DNA from: Delftia tsuruhatensis
Lineage (GTDB): Bacteria > Pseudomonadota > Gammaproteobacteria > Burkholderiales > Burkholderiaceae_C
Assembly (NCBI RefSeq): GCF_903815225.1
Contig: NZ_LR813084.1
Coordinates: 1,902,501-1,966,500 of the forward strand
Reading direction: 5' to 3'
DNA length: 64,000 nt
Shown: positions 48,678-58,213 of the stretch, one piece after another
Position numbering within the stretch: the first letter of the stretch is position 1
How the letters are laid out: every line of letters begins with the position of its first letter
The notes under the pieces: generated by a model
What the model was told of the DNA's origin: nothing
Databases searched by the model: none
The model's input: only the letters and a program-made list of their open reading frames with translations
Made by a program: the position numbers and the translations under genes

Positions 48678-51008
48678 ATGCCTCAGACATTCACGCCGAA
48701 TCCCGGTGGCGACCCCCAAGCGGCCGCCGGTCCAGAACAAGAACCGCGCCGGGCGCCTGGAGGTCCTGCTTCGCTGGGCATGGCCCGGGAGGCAGCAACG
48801 CCTGCTTCCCAGGATGCTCCCCTGATACCGCTGGGCAAGAGCCTGTCCGCTGCCTTGCAGGAGCTGCATGCGCAGGCCACGGCGGGGCCTGGGGCCGTGC
48901 TGCCCGCGCATGCGCTGGCTGCGGCATACACTGGCCTGGGCGCCACAGCGGAAAGCGATGACGTGCAGCAGCAGTTTCTTGACCGTGACCATTGCATTCT
49001 GGCCTTCAACGAAAGGGTGCTGGACTGGGCCGTGCGCGAGGACGTCCCCTTGCTGGAGCGGCTGCGCTTCCTTTGCATCGTCTCGTCCAACCTCGATGAG
49101 TGGTTCGAGGTACGTTGCGCCCCGCATGTGACGGCGGCCAAGGCGGGTGACGCCAAGGGGCCGTACACGCTCCAGAGCTTTCGCTCCCTGATGGACAAAG
49201 CCCACGGACTGGTGGCCCGCCAGTATGCGCTGTACAACCAGTCGCTGATGCCCGCCTTTGCCGGCCAGGGCATCCGCGTGGTCTCCCATGGCGAGCGCAG
49301 CGCAGCCCAGCGCAAATGGGTCCGCGAGTATTTCCTGCGCGAAGTCCAGCCCCTGTTGATGCCCGTCGGGCTGGATCCGTCCCATCCGTTTCCCCAGGTG
49401 GCCAACAAGGCGCTGAATTTCATCGTTCGCCTCAAGGGGGTCGATGCCTTCGGGCGCGCCAACGAGGTGGCCATCGTCAAGGTGCCGCGCGCCTTGCCGC
49501 GCCTGGTGCGTCTGCCAGAGAAGATCGCGGGCAGGCAGCGCCTGTTCGTGAGCATCTCCAGCATCGTGCGCGCCCATCTGGCCGAGCTGTTTCCGGGGCG
49601 CGAGGTGGCGGAGTTCGCGCAGTTCCGTGTCACGCGGCATTCGGACCTGGCGGTGGACGAAGACGATGTCAGCGACCTGCGCATGGCCTTGCGCCAGGGG
49701 CTGCACCACCGCCACTATGGCCAGGCCGTGCGGCTGGAGGTCTCCTTTGCCTGCTCGCCCATGCTCTCCGACCTGCTGCTGGGGCAGTTCGGCTTGCCGG
49801 CCGAGGCGCTGTTCCGTGTCAAGGGCCCCGTGAATCTGGTGCGCCAATCCCAGTTGGTGGATCTGGTGGATGACCCTGCGCTGCTGTTTCCGCCGTGGCG
49901 CCCCGCCTGGCCGCACCAGTTGCAGGCGGGTCGCTCGGTGATGGCCCAGATGCGCAAGCGCGACGTGCTGATCCACCAGCCCTTCGAGAGCTTCGATGGT
50001 GTGCTGGAGCTGCTGCGCGAAGCCGTCAACGACCCCGAGGTGCTGGCCATCAAGCAGACCATCTATCGCACGGGATCGGACTCCGAGATCATGCAACTGC
50101 TGGCCGAGGCCGTGCGCCGGGGCAAGGAGGTGCTGGCCGTGCTGGAGCTCAAGGCGCGCTTCGACGAGGAGGCCAACATCAATTCCGCCGAGAAGCTGGA
50201 GGCGCTGGGTGCGCAGGTGGTCTATGGCGTGCTGGGCCTCAAGACGCACGCCAAGATGCTGCTCATCACGCGCCGGGAAAAGCGCAGCGGCCAGCTCAAG
50301 CGCTACGGACATCTTTCCACGGGCAACTACAACGTGCGCACGGCGCGCCTGTACACGGACATCAGCCAACTGACCTGCGATGCGCAGATCACGGCGGACA
50401 TGGATGCCGTGTTCAGCCATCTGTCCAGCCACAACCGTCTGCCCAGGCTGCACCAGTTGGTGATCGCGCCGTTCCAGTTGCACGATCGCCTGCTGGCGCT
50501 GATCGCCCGGGTGGGCGAGGCGGCGGCGCGGGGCGAGGAGGCGCGTATCGTGCTGAAGATGAACGCACTGACCGATGAGCAGTTGATGCAGGCCCTGGTG
50601 CGGGCAGGCCAGCAGGGGGCGCGCATCGACCTCATCGTGCGCAGCGCCTGCATGCTGCCGCCCCAGCGCAGGGGCTGGACCGACAATATCCGCGTGCGCT
50701 CGGTGATCGGCCGTTTTCTCGAGCACTCGCGCGTCTTCTACTTCGCCTGGGGCAGGCAGCAGGAACTGCTGCTGTCCAGTGCCGACTGGATGAACCGCAA
50801 CATGATGCGCCGCGTGGAGCTGGCTTGGCCCGTGCGTGATCCGGCATTGCGCCAGCAGGTGATCGACGAGTGCCTGGTCGCCTATCTGCATGACAACCGG
50901 GATGCCTGGACGCTGGAAGCCGATGGCGCCTACCATCGAGCGCCGTTGCCGACCTCCGGCCTGGGTGCGCAGCGTGCCCTGATGGAGCGCTACGGGCCGA
51001 GGGCCTGA
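48678..51008 (+). CDS. ppk: Polyphosphate kinase 1
   Basis: A 776-residue enzyme (from ATG 48678) that polymerises the ATP gamma-phosphate into polyphosphate at the inner membrane. The core begins near residue 97 with FLDRDHCILAFNERVLD and SSNLDEWFEVR. Catalytic histidines lie in LKTHAKMLLITRR (about 524) and YGHLSTGNYNVRTARLY (about 545). The first 95 residues are Pro/Ala/Gly-rich and not part of the conserved enzyme. Possible starts are 48588, 48678 and 48780; the first sits inside the Pho box and is rejected, while the other two cannot be separated since neither has a good ribosome site. Confidence 0.93.
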   Translation: MPQTFTPNPGGDPQAAAGPEQEPRRAPGGPASLGMAREAATPASQDAPLIPLGKSLSAALQELHAQATAGPGAVLPAHALAAAYTGLGATAESDDVQQQFLDRDHCILAFNERVLDWAVREDVPLLERLRFLCIVSSNLDEWFEVRCAPHVTAAKAGDAKGPYTLQSFRSLMDKAHGLVARQYALYNQSLMPAFAGQGIRVVSHGERSAAQRKWVREYFLREVQPLLMPVGLDPSHPFPQVANKALNFIVRLKGVDAFGRANEVAIVKVPRALPRLVRLPEKIAGRQRLFVSISSIVRAHLAELFPGREVAEFAQFRVTRHSDLAVDEDDVSDLRMALRQGLHHRHYGQAVRLEVSFACSPMLSDLLLGQFGLPAEALFRVKGPVNLVRQSQLVDLVDDPALLFPPWRPAWPHQLQAGRSVMAQMRKRDVLIHQPFESFDGVLELLREAVNDPEVLAIKQTIYRTGSDSEIMQLLAEAVRRGKEVLAVLELKARFDEEANINSAEKLEALGAQVVYGVLGLKTHAKMLLITRREKRSGQLKRYGHLSTGNYNVRTARLYTDISQLTCDAQITADMDAVFSHLSSHNRLPRLHQLVIAPFQLHDRLLALIARVGEAAARGEEARIVLKMNALTDEQLMQALVRAGQQGARIDLIVRSACMLPPQRRGWTDNIRVRSVIGRFLEHSRVFYFAWGRQQELLLSSADWMNRNMMRRVELAWPVRDPALRQQVIDECLVAYLHDNRDAWTLEADGAYHRAPLPTSGLGAQRALMERYGPRA

Positions 51009-51053
51009 GCCACCGGGTGCACTGCTGGCGCCCGGGCGACGAGGCGATGGGCG

Positions 51054-51088
51054 AAGGCCCTGCTGGTGAATGTGCGGACAGGGCCTTT
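51054..51088. terminator. Possible bidirectional terminator between ppk and ppx
   Basis: AAGGCCCTG and CAGGGCCTT (9 bp) around a 16-base loop lie between the convergent stops. The T run is short on both strands, so efficiency is doubtful. Confidence 0.4.
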
Positions 51089-51108
51089 CGGCTGGACTGG
51101 GTGCGAGG

Positions 51109-52593
51109 TCAGTGCAGGTGCAGTTGCAGGCTCCAGGGCGTCTTCTGCCAGGCCACGGCCTCGGTGCGCAGCAGTTGTGCCGATTGCGGGTAGCTGCCGG
51201 CCCAGCCCTTCGGCGCGGTCAGGTGAAAGACGGCGTCCGAGCGGTGCAGGCGCATGCCCTGCAGGTCGGGCAGGCGTCGGGCATGGCACAGCTGCACGGC
51301 CAGGCGCAGTGCCAGCAGGGGCCAGGCCACGGCGGGATCCTCGATGGCGTCCTCGAGCTTGCGCAGCTTGCCCTGGTGGCCCAGCACCAGCTGGGTGATG
51401 CGCGTGCGCAGCTCCAGCGGCCAGGTGGCCGTGCTGCAGTGCTCGGTGATGTAGGCCCCGTGGCGGTGATAGCCGCTCAAGGAGATGCGCATGCCGATTT
51501 CGTGGAGGCTTGCCGCCGTATCCAGGGCATGGGTGGCCAGGGCGTCGGGCGTCGACCCGATCTGGAGGGACTGCCATGCCCAGTGCGCGACCTCGCGCAC
51601 GCGTTGGGCATGGGCCGTGTCGATGCCGAAGTCCAACTGCAGTGCGGCAATTTCCGTGGCCTCCCGGTCGGCGGGCGGTTCATGCTCCAGCAGGTCGTGC
51701 AGGGCTCCCTGGCGCAGGGCGCCCTGCGCCACTTCGAGTTCGCTGATCCCCAGCAGGCCCAGGGCGGCGATCAGTATGCTCAGGCCGCCTGCGATGACGG
51801 CGCGGCGGTCTTCCTTGAGGCCGGCCAGGCGGATGCGGTCCACATGTCCGGCCTCCATCAGTTGCTCGTGCAGCCAGCGCAGGCTGCCGGGAGTGATCAT
51901 CCGGGCTGAATGCCCGTTGGCGGCCAGGATGTCGCCGACGGCATTGGCCGTGCCGGACGAGGCATAGGCGCAGTCCCAGGCGGTACCGGGGTAGGCCGAC
52001 ACGGTCTGGGCCAGCGCGGCCTGGGCGGCCTTGATGGCGGCCGAGAAGTGCGCGCGCGACAGCACGCCGTCGGCAAAGAACTGCGTGCTCCAGGCCACGC
52101 TGCCGATGGGATAGGAGGCCACCTGGCGTGCCTCGCCATGGTGGCCGATGATGACCTCGGTGGAGCGTCCGCCGATGTCCACCACCAGCCGGCGCTGGGG
52201 CGAAGGCGGCAGCAGGCTGGAGACGCCACGGTAGATCAGCCGCGCCTCTTCTTCGCCCGAGATGACTTCGATGGGAAAGCCCAGCAGGGTGTTGCCGCGG
52301 GCAATGAAGATGTCTCGGTTGCGTGCCTCGCGCAGGGTCTGCGTGGCCACGGCTCGCACCTGCTCGGGCGAGAAGCCGGCCAGGCGCTCCCCGAAGCGGG
52401 CCAGGCAGTCCCAGCCGCGCTGCATGGCCTCCTGGGTCAGTTCATTGTGCTCGTTGAGTCCGTTGCCTTGGCGCACCGTCTCCTTGAGGTACTCCACGCG
52501 CTCTATGCGCTGGTGGCTGCCGACACGCCCGATTTCGAGGCGAAAGCTGTTGGATCCGAGGTCAACGGCGGCGAGCAGGGATTCTGGTGCCAT
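51109..52593 (-). CDS. ppx: Exopolyphosphatase, full length
   Basis: A 494-residue enzyme releasing phosphate from polyphosphate ends (possibly also acting on pppGpp). N-terminal ASKHA motifs AAVDLGSNSFRLEIG, SGEEEARLIYRGV and LVVDIGGRSTEVIIG, then the helical C-terminal domain (about 310-494) with SLHEIGMRISLSGYHRHGAY. ATG 52593 opens on the first motif; upstream in-frame starts lie over the promoter. It is convergent with ppk and divergent from pstS, with its own Pho box. Confidence 0.93.
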   Translation of the reverse strand: MAPESLLAAVDLGSNSFRLEIGRVGSHQRIERVEYLKETVRQGNGLNEHNELTQEAMQRGWDCLARFGERLAGFSPEQVRAVATQTLREARNRDIFIARGNTLLGFPIEVISGEEEARLIYRGVSSLLPPSPQRRLVVDIGGRSTEVIIGHHGEARQVASYPIGSVAWSTQFFADGVLSRAHFSAAIKAAQAALAQTVSAYPGTAWDCAYASSGTANAVGDILAANGHSARMITPGSLRWLHEQLMEAGHVDRIRLAGLKEDRRAVIAGGLSILIAALGLLGISELEVAQGALRQGALHDLLEHEPPADREATEIAALQLDFGIDTAHAQRVREVAHWAWQSLQIGSTPDALATHALDTAASLHEIGMRISLSGYHRHGAYITEHCSTATWPLELRTRITQLVLGHQGKLRKLEDAIEDPAVAWPLLALRLAVQLCHARRLPDLQGMRLHRSDAVFHLTAPKGWAGSYPQSAQLLRTEAVAWQKTPWSLQLHLH

Positions 52594-52687
52594 GAAAGAA
52601 ACGCCAATCAAGATTCGTCGAGCGGGAGTGTGCATGCCCGCCATCGGCAGGGGTGCACCCGTCTGGTGCCGGCTCGTGCGACGCACA

Positions 52688-52721
52688 AGACTAAGACGAA
52701 ATTGTGACACTGCAATGACTG
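52688..52721 (-). promoter_or_regulatory. Pho box and -10 of ppx
   Basis: Minus strand CAGTCAT-tgca-GTGTCAC (52721-52704), a 10-base spacer, then TAGTCT (52693-52688). Same geometry as the boxes before ppk and pstS. The 242-bp gap to pstS thus holds two divergent Pho promoters. Confidence 0.7.
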
Positions 52722-52765
52722 GGGTCTTACAGTCGACGCAACGCCGTTTGTGACGTAATTTTTCG

Positions 52766-52799
52766 ATGTCACATCCGTGTCATAAAGCCTTCTTACAGT
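52766..52799 (+). promoter_or_regulatory. Pho box and -10 of pstS
   Basis: ATGTCAC-atcc-GTGTCAT (52766-52783), a 10-base spacer, then TACAGT (52794-52799). PhoB is known to replace -35 recognition at such promoters. The predicted start is about 30 bases before the pstS codon. Confidence 0.8.
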
Positions 52800-52836
52800 C
52801 CAGCCATCGCATCTTTCAACCCCAAGAGGTCTGTAC

Positions 52837-53877
52837 ATGAAGTTGTCTGTGATTCACATTCTGGTGGCTGGTGCCCTGTCGGCTGGCGGCCTGGGCCAGG
52901 CCCTGGCACAGCAGGAAGCCACGGGCGCAGGCGCCAGCTTCCCGGCGCCCCTGTACTCCAAGTGGGCCGCCGACTACCACAAGGCCACGGGCGTGAAGAT
53001 CAACTACCAGTCCGTGGGCTCCAGCGCCGGCATCAAGCAGATCGAAGCCAAGACCGTGGACTTCGGTGCCTCCGATGAGCCGCTCAAGGACGACGAGCTG
53101 GCCAAGAAGGGCCTGGTGCAATTCCCCACCGTGATCGGCGGCATCGTGCCCGTGGTCAACATCAAGGGTATCCAGCCCGGCCAGCTGAAGCTGACCGGTC
53201 AGGTCCTGGGCGACATCTACCTGGGCAAGATCACCAAGTGGAATGACGCTGCCATCAAGGCCCTGAACCCCGGCGTGGAGCTGCCTGACGCCACCATCGC
53301 CCCCGTGCGCCGGGCCGACGGCTCGGGCACGACCTTCGGCTTCACCAACTACCTGTCCAAGGTCAATGCCGAGTGGAAGGAAAAGGTGGGCGAAGGCAAG
53401 GCCGTGAACTGGCCCACGGGCGCCGGCGGCAAGGGCAACGAGGGCGTGGCCGCCTTCGTGGGTCGTCTGCCCAACTCGATCGGCTATGTCGAGTACGCCT
53501 ACGTCAAGCAGAACAAGCTGACCTACACCCAGCTGCAGACCGCTGGCGGCGCCTTCGTCTCGCCTGACGACGCCACCTTCAAGGCAGCGGCTGCCGGCGC
53601 CGACTGGTCCAAGAGCTTCTACCAGATCCTGACCAACCAGCCTGGCAAGGATGCATGGCCCATCACCTCGGCCACCTTCATCATCATGCACAAGGCCCAG
53701 GACAAGCCCGCCCAGGCAGCGGCTTCCCTGAAGTTCTTCGAGTGGGCGTACAAGTCCGGCGACAAGACCGCCGCCGACCTGGACTACGTGCCCATGCCCG
53801 ACGCCGTCAAGAACGTGATCTTCCAATCCTGGGGCCAGATCAAGGACGGCTCCGGCACCACGATCTCCCTGAAGTAA
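52837..53877 (+). CDS. pstS: Phosphate ABC transporter, periplasmic binding protein
   Basis: A 346-residue high-affinity phosphate receptor. Signal peptide cleaved after GQALA (residue 24). Phosphate-binding segments [34 protein letters not shown] and [16 protein letters not shown] are intact. AGAGG precedes ATG 52837. First gene of the pst-pho operon and likely the most expressed, since a hairpin follows it. Confidence 0.98.
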   Translation: MKLSVIHILVAGALSAGGLGQALAQQEATGAGASFPAPLYSKWAADYHKATGVKINYQSVGSSAGIKQIEAKTVDFGASDEPLKDDELAKKGLVQFPTVIGGIVPVVNIKGIQPGQLKLTGQVLGDIYLGKITKWNDAAIKALNPGVELPDATIAPVRRADGSGTTFGFTNYLSKVNAEWKEKVGEGKAVNWPTGAGGKGNEGVAAFVGRLPNSIGYVEYAYVKQNKLTYTQLQTAGGAFVSPDDATFKAAAAGADWSKSFYQILTNQPGKDAWPITSATFIIMHKAQDKPAQAAASLKFFEWAYKSGDKTAADLDYVPMPDAVKNVIFQSWGQIKDGSGTTISLK

Positions 53878-53886
53878 ACCCTGAAC

Positions 53887-53927
53887 AAGGGCCATGGCGC
53901 GCCGCCGGCAGGTGCATCATGGCCCTT
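53887..53927 (+). promoter_or_regulatory. Hairpin between pstS and pstC
   Basis: AAGGGCCATG and CATGGCCCTT form a 10-bp perfect stem around a GC-rich loop, 10 bases after the pstS stop. Without a T run it is more likely a 3'-end stabiliser of pstS mRNA or weak attenuator than a full terminator, as known for intergenic hairpins after binding-protein genes. Confidence 0.65.
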
Positions 53928-53962
53928 CCCGCTCCCTAAACCCGCGAATAAAGGCGCTCCAC

Positions 53963-54988
53963 GTGTCCACAACGTCGCCCCCGAACCCGCTGAACGCCTC
54001 CGCTGCACAGGTGCCTCAGCGACGCACACCCTCTCCGCTACGCCCTCCGATGCTGTCGGGGCGCGTGGCGGATCGCCTGTTTGGAATCCTGGCCCGCCTG
54101 GCCGCGTTGCTGACCCTGGGCCTGCTGCTGGCCATCATGGGTTCGCTGCTGGTGGGCGCCTGGCCTGCCATCCATGAGTACGGCCTGAGTTTCCTGGGCC
54201 GCAGCGTCTGGGACCCCGTGCAGAACGAATTCGGCGGCCTGGTCATGATCTACGGCACGCTGGCCACCTCGGCCATTGCATTGCTGATCGCGGTGCCCGT
54301 GAGCTTCGGGATCGCGCTGTTCCTCACCGAACTGTCCCCGGCCTGGCTCAAGCGCCCGCTGGGCACGGCCGTGGAACTGCTGGCCGCCGTGCCTTCCATC
54401 GTCTACGGCATGTGGGGCCTGATGGTCTTCGGCCCCGTGCTTTCCACCTATGTGCAGCAGCCGCTGCAATCGCTGTTCAAGGGCGTGCCCTATCTGGAGG
54501 CCTTCGTTTCCGGCCCTCCGGTGGGCATCGGCATCCTGTCGGCCGGCATCATCCTGGCCATCATGATCATTCCGTTCATCGCTTCCGTGATGCGCGACGT
54601 GTTCGAAGTGACGCCGGCCCTGCTCAAGGAGTCGGCCTACGGCCTGGGCTCCACGACCTGGGAGGTCGTCTGGAAGGTCGTTCTGCCCTATACCAAGACC
54701 GGCGTGCTCGGCGGCGTGATGCTGGGACTGGGCCGTGCGCTGGGCGAGACCATGGCCGTGACCTTCGTGATCGGCAACATGAACCAGCTCAACTCGCTGT
54801 CGGTCTTCGAGGCTGCCAACAGCATCACTTCCGCATTGGCCAACGAATTCGCCGAAGCGGGCGAGGGCCTGCACCAGGCATCCCTGATCTATCTGGGCCT
54901 GGTGCTGTTCTTCATCACCTTCGTGGTGCTGGCCTGCTCCAAGGTGCTGCTCAACCGGCTGCAAAAGAATGAAGGGGCACGTTCGTGA
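53963..54988 (+). CDS. pstC: Phosphate ABC transporter permease PstC
   Basis: A 341-residue inner-membrane permease with six helices; the ABC-contact loop is in [19 protein letters not shown] and the [13 protein letters not shown] segment is typical. GTG 53963 is chosen: the ATG at 53894 lies within the hairpin stem, while GTG has AAGG 9 bases upstream; ATG 54050 would also give a plausible protein. Overlaps pstA (GTGA). Confidence 0.95.
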   Translation: MSTTSPPNPLNASAAQVPQRRTPSPLRPPMLSGRVADRLFGILARLAALLTLGLLLAIMGSLLVGAWPAIHEYGLSFLGRSVWDPVQNEFGGLVMIYGTLATSAIALLIAVPVSFGIALFLTELSPAWLKRPLGTAVELLAAVPSIVYGMWGLMVFGPVLSTYVQQPLQSLFKGVPYLEAFVSGPPVGIGILSAGIILAIMIIPFIASVMRDVFEVTPALLKESAYGLGSTTWEVVWKVVLPYTKTGVLGGVMLGLGRALGETMAVTFVIGNMNQLNSLSVFEAANSITSALANEFAEAGEGLHQASLIYLGLVLFFITFVVLACSKVLLNRLQKNEGARS

Positions 54989-55872
54989 GCACCACCACTT
55001 CCGCAAAGATGATCGGCGCGGCCGAGCTGGCGCGTGTGCGCCAGGCCAAGTACGCCCGACGCAAGCGTCTCAACCAGGTGGCGCTGACCCTGTCCCTGAT
55101 GGCCATGGCCTTCGGCGTGTTCTGGCTGATCTGGATCCTCTGGGAAACCATCACGCTGGGCATCGGCGGCATGAGCCTGGCGCTGTTCAGCGAGATGACG
55201 CCGCCGCCCAATGAGGCTGGCGGCATCGCCAACGCCATCTTCGGCTCGCTGATCATGGTGGCCCTGGCCACCTTCGTGGGCACGCCCATCGGCGTGATGG
55301 CCGGTGTCTATCTGGCCGAGTACGACGCGCGCGGCTGGCTTGCCAACACCACGCGCTTCGTCAACGACATCCTGCTGTCCGCGCCCTCCATCGTGATCGG
55401 CCTGTTCGTCTACACCGTGGTCGTGGCGCGCTTCAAGAGCTTCTCGGGTTACGCGGGCGTGGTGGCGCTGGCGCTGATCGTGATTCCCGTCGTCATCCGT
55501 ACCACCGAGAACATGCTGGTGCTGGTGCCGGCCAGCCTGCGCGAGGCCGCCTATGCCCTGGGAACCCCGAAGTGGAAGGTCATCAGCCTGGTGACGCTGC
55601 GCGCGGCGCGCGCGGGCGTGATCACCGGCGTGCTGCTGGCCGTGGCCCGCATCGCCGGCGAGACTGCTCCGCTGCTGTTCACCGCGCTGAACAACCAGTT
55701 CTGGAACGCCGACCTGTCCAAGCCCATGGCCAGCCTGCCGGTGACCATCTTCAAGTTCGCGATGAGTCCCTACGAAAACTGGCAGCAGCTGGCCTGGGCC
55801 GGCGTGTTCCTGATCACCGTGGCGGTGCTCGGCCTCAACATCCTGGCGCGTTTCCTGACCCGCCAGAAGTAA
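54985..55872 (+). CDS. pstA: Phosphate ABC transporter permease PstA
   Basis: A 295-residue permease, partner of PstC. Six predicted helices; conserved [15 protein letters not shown] and [22 protein letters not shown] start 54985 overlaps the pstC stop by four bases. Confidence 0.97.
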   Translation: MSTTTSAKMIGAAELARVRQAKYARRKRLNQVALTLSLMAMAFGVFWLIWILWETITLGIGGMSLALFSEMTPPPNEAGGIANAIFGSLIMVALATFVGTPIGVMAGVYLAEYDARGWLANTTRFVNDILLSAPSIVIGLFVYTVVVARFKSFSGYAGVVALALIVIPVVIRTTENMLVLVPASLREAAYALGTPKWKVISLVTLRAARAGVITGVLLAVARIAGETAPLLFTALNNQFWNADLSKPMASLPVTIFKFAMSPYENWQQLAWAGVFLITVAVLGLNILARFLTRQK

Positions 55873-55903
55873 TGCAGCAAAAGACAAACCCAAGGATCAC
55901 GCA

Positions 55904-56686
55904 ATGACTGCGACTTCCTCTCCCGTGTCGACCTCCGCCAAGCTGGCCGTGCGCGACCTGAACTTCTACTACGGCAAGTTCCACGCCCTCAAGGGCATCA
56001 ACCTCGACATCCCCGAGAAGAAGGTCACGGCCTTCATCGGCCCGTCGGGCTGCGGCAAGTCCACGCTGCTGCGCACCTTCAACCGCATGTTCGAGCTGTA
56101 CCCCGAGCAGCGCGCGGAGGGCCAGATCATGCTGGACGGCGAGAACCTGCTGACCAGCAAGCAGGACGTGGCCCTGATCCGCGCCAAGGTCGGCATGGTG
56201 TTCCAGAAGCCCACGCCGTTTCCCATGTCCATCTACGACAACATCGCCTTCGGCGTGAAGCTGTTCGAGAACCTCAGCGCCTCCGATATGGACGACCGCG
56301 TCGAGTGGGCGCTGCGCAAGGCCGCGCTGTGGGGCGAGGTCAAGGACAAGCTGCAGCAAAGCGGCTCGGGTCTGTCCGGTGGCCAGCAGCAGCGCCTGTG
56401 CATCGCGCGCGGCATCGCCATCAAGCCCGAAGTGCTGCTGCTCGACGAGCCTTGCTCGGCCCTGGACCCGATCTCCACGGCCAAGATCGAGGAGCTGATC
56501 GCCGAGCTCAAGAACGACTACACCGTCGTCATCGTGACGCACAACATGCAGCAGGCGGCACGCTGCAGCGACTACACGGCCTACATGTACCTGGGCGACC
56601 TCGTGGAGTTCGGAGACACCGAGCAGATGTTCTTCAAGCCCCAGCGCAAGGAAACCGAGGACTACATCACCGGCCGCTTCGGCTAA
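55904..56686 (+). CDS. pstB: Phosphate ABC transporter ATPase PstB
   Basis: A 260-residue ATPase energising PstCA. Walker [10 protein letters not shown], signature [14 protein letters not shown], Walker [14 protein letters not shown] and His switch [15 protein letters not shown] precedes ATG 55904. Confidence 0.98.
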   Translation: MTATSSPVSTSAKLAVRDLNFYYGKFHALKGINLDIPEKKVTAFIGPSGCGKSTLLRTFNRMFELYPEQRAEGQIMLDGENLLTSKQDVALIRAKVGMVFQKPTPFPMSIYDNIAFGVKLFENLSASDMDDRVEWALRKAALWGEVKDKLQQSGSGLSGGQQQRLCIARGIAIKPEVLLLDEPCSALDPISTAKIEELIAELKNDYTVVIVTHNMQQAARCSDYTAYMYLGDLVEFGDTEQMFFKPQRKETEDYITGRFG

Positions 56687-56696
56687 GGAGCAAGCG

Positions 56697-57398
56697 ATGA
56701 CAGAAAAACACCTTTCCAGCCAGTTCGACAGCGAACTGAACCGCGTCTCGGCGCGCGTCATGGAGCTCGGCGGCCTTGTCGAGTCCCAGATCCGCCAGGC
56801 CGTCTATGCGCTGTCGCGCTTCAGCATCGAGGCCGTCGAGCAGGTCGATGCCGCGGAAAAGCGCGTCAATGCCATGGAGGTGGAGATAGACCACGAACTG
56901 TCCTCCATCATCGCCCGGCGCCAGCCCACGGCGCGCGATCTGCGCCTGCTGATCGCCTTTTCCAAGGCCACGGCCAATCTGGAGCGCATGGGCGACGAGG
57001 CCCACAAGATGGCGCGCATGGTCAAGTCCATCATCGAAAGTGGGGCCGCTCGCTCCCTGCCCACGGGCGACCTGCGCACGGCGGCCGAGATGGCCTCGGG
57101 CCTGCTGCGCAAGACGCTGGACGCCTTCGCGCGCCTGGATACCAAGGCCGCCGTGGCCATCCTCAAGGAGGATGACCTGATCGACCAGGAGTTCGACGGC
57201 TTCGTGCGCAAGCTCATCACCTACATGATGGAAGATCCGCGCACCATCTCGGCCAGCCTGGACCTGCTGTTCCTGGCCAAGGCCATCGAGCGCATCGGCG
57301 ACCATTCCAAGAACGTGGCCGAACTGATCATCTACCTGGTGGAAGGCAAGGATGTGCGCCACCAGACGATGGATGCCATCGAATCGGCAGTGCTCTAA
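56697..57398 (+). CDS. phoU: Phosphate signalling regulator PhoU
   Basis: A 233-residue all-helical protein of two PhoU repeats that links PstB status to PhoR and keeps the regulon off in phosphate excess. Metal-binding ExxxD-type segments ERMGDEAHKMARM and ERIGDHSKNVAELIIYL mark the two halves. AGGAG before ATG 56697, 10 bases after pstB. Confidence 0.97.
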   Translation: MTEKHLSSQFDSELNRVSARVMELGGLVESQIRQAVYALSRFSIEAVEQVDAAEKRVNAMEVEIDHELSSIIARRQPTARDLRLLIAFSKATANLERMGDEAHKMARMVKSIIESGAARSLPTGDLRTAAEMASGLLRKTLDAFARLDTKAAVAILKEDDLIDQEFDGFVRKLITYMMEDPRTISASLDLLFLAKAIERIGDHSKNVAELIIYLVEGKDVRHQTMDAIESAVL

Positions 57399-57416
57399 GC
57401 AGGAGGCTCACACCGG

Positions 57417-58112
57417 ATGAAGAAGATGCCCATGGTCCTCATCGTCGAGGACGAGCCCGCCATCGCCGAGCTGATCGCCGTCAACCTGCGCCACAACGGC
57501 TTTCAGCCCGTCTGGGCCGAGGATGGCGTGACGGCGCAGCGCGAGCTCGATGCCGTGCTGCCCGACGTGATCCTGCTCGACTGGATGCTGCCTGGCGCCA
57601 GCGGCCTGTCGCTGGCGCGCAAATGGCGCGCCGACAGCCGCACCAAGGCCGTGCCCATCCTGATGCTCACGGCGCGCGGCGACGAGCCGGACAAGGTGGC
57701 GGGGCTCGACGCGGGGGCCGATGACTACATCACCAAGCCGTTCTCCACCCAGGAGTTGCTGGCGCGCATCCGCGCCGTGCTGCGCAGGCGCGCGCCAGAG
57801 CAGATCCAGGACAAGGTCAACATCGGCGAACTGGTGCTCGATGCCGCCGCGCACCGCGTGAGCTGGCAGGGTGACATGCTCAAGGTCGGTCCCACCGAGT
57901 TCAAGCTGCTGCACTACCTCATGAAGCATCCCGAGCGGGTGCACAGCCGGGCACAGTTGCTGGACAAGGTCTGGGGCGACCATGTGTTCATCGAGGAGCG
58001 CACGGTGGACGTGCACGTCAAGCGGCTGCGCGAGGCGCTGGGCATGGCGGGTGCCTTGATCGAGACGGTGCGGGGTGCCGGCTACCGGCTCAGCGCGCAG
58101 GCGCTGGCCTGA
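57417..58112 (+). CDS. phoB: Phosphate regulon response regulator PhoB
   Basis: A 231-residue OmpR-type regulator. Receiver with acidic pair EDE (11-13), phospho-acceptor Asp55 in VILLDWMLPG and Lys in DDYITKPFS; winged-helix DNA-binding domain from about 135 with GPTEFKLLHYLMKHPERV and VHVKRLREAL. It should bind the Pho boxes at ppk, ppx and pstS. GGAGG stands 10 bases before ATG 57417. Confidence 0.97.
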   Translation: MKKMPMVLIVEDEPAIAELIAVNLRHNGFQPVWAEDGVTAQRELDAVLPDVILLDWMLPGASGLSLARKWRADSRTKAVPILMLTARGDEPDKVAGLDAGADDYITKPFSTQELLARIRAVLRRRAPEQIQDKVNIGELVLDAAAHRVSWQGDMLKVGPTEFKLLHYLMKHPERVHSRAQLLDKVWGDHVFIEERTVDVHVKRLREALGMAGALIETVRGAGYRLSAQALA

Positions 58113-58213
58113 GGCGGGCTCCATCCGCATGAATCCACGCATGGTCCTCGCGGGCCATGCCAGGGCGCCGCTGTCCAGGGCAGCGAATACAACAACGCAA
58201 AGAAGGCGCAAGT

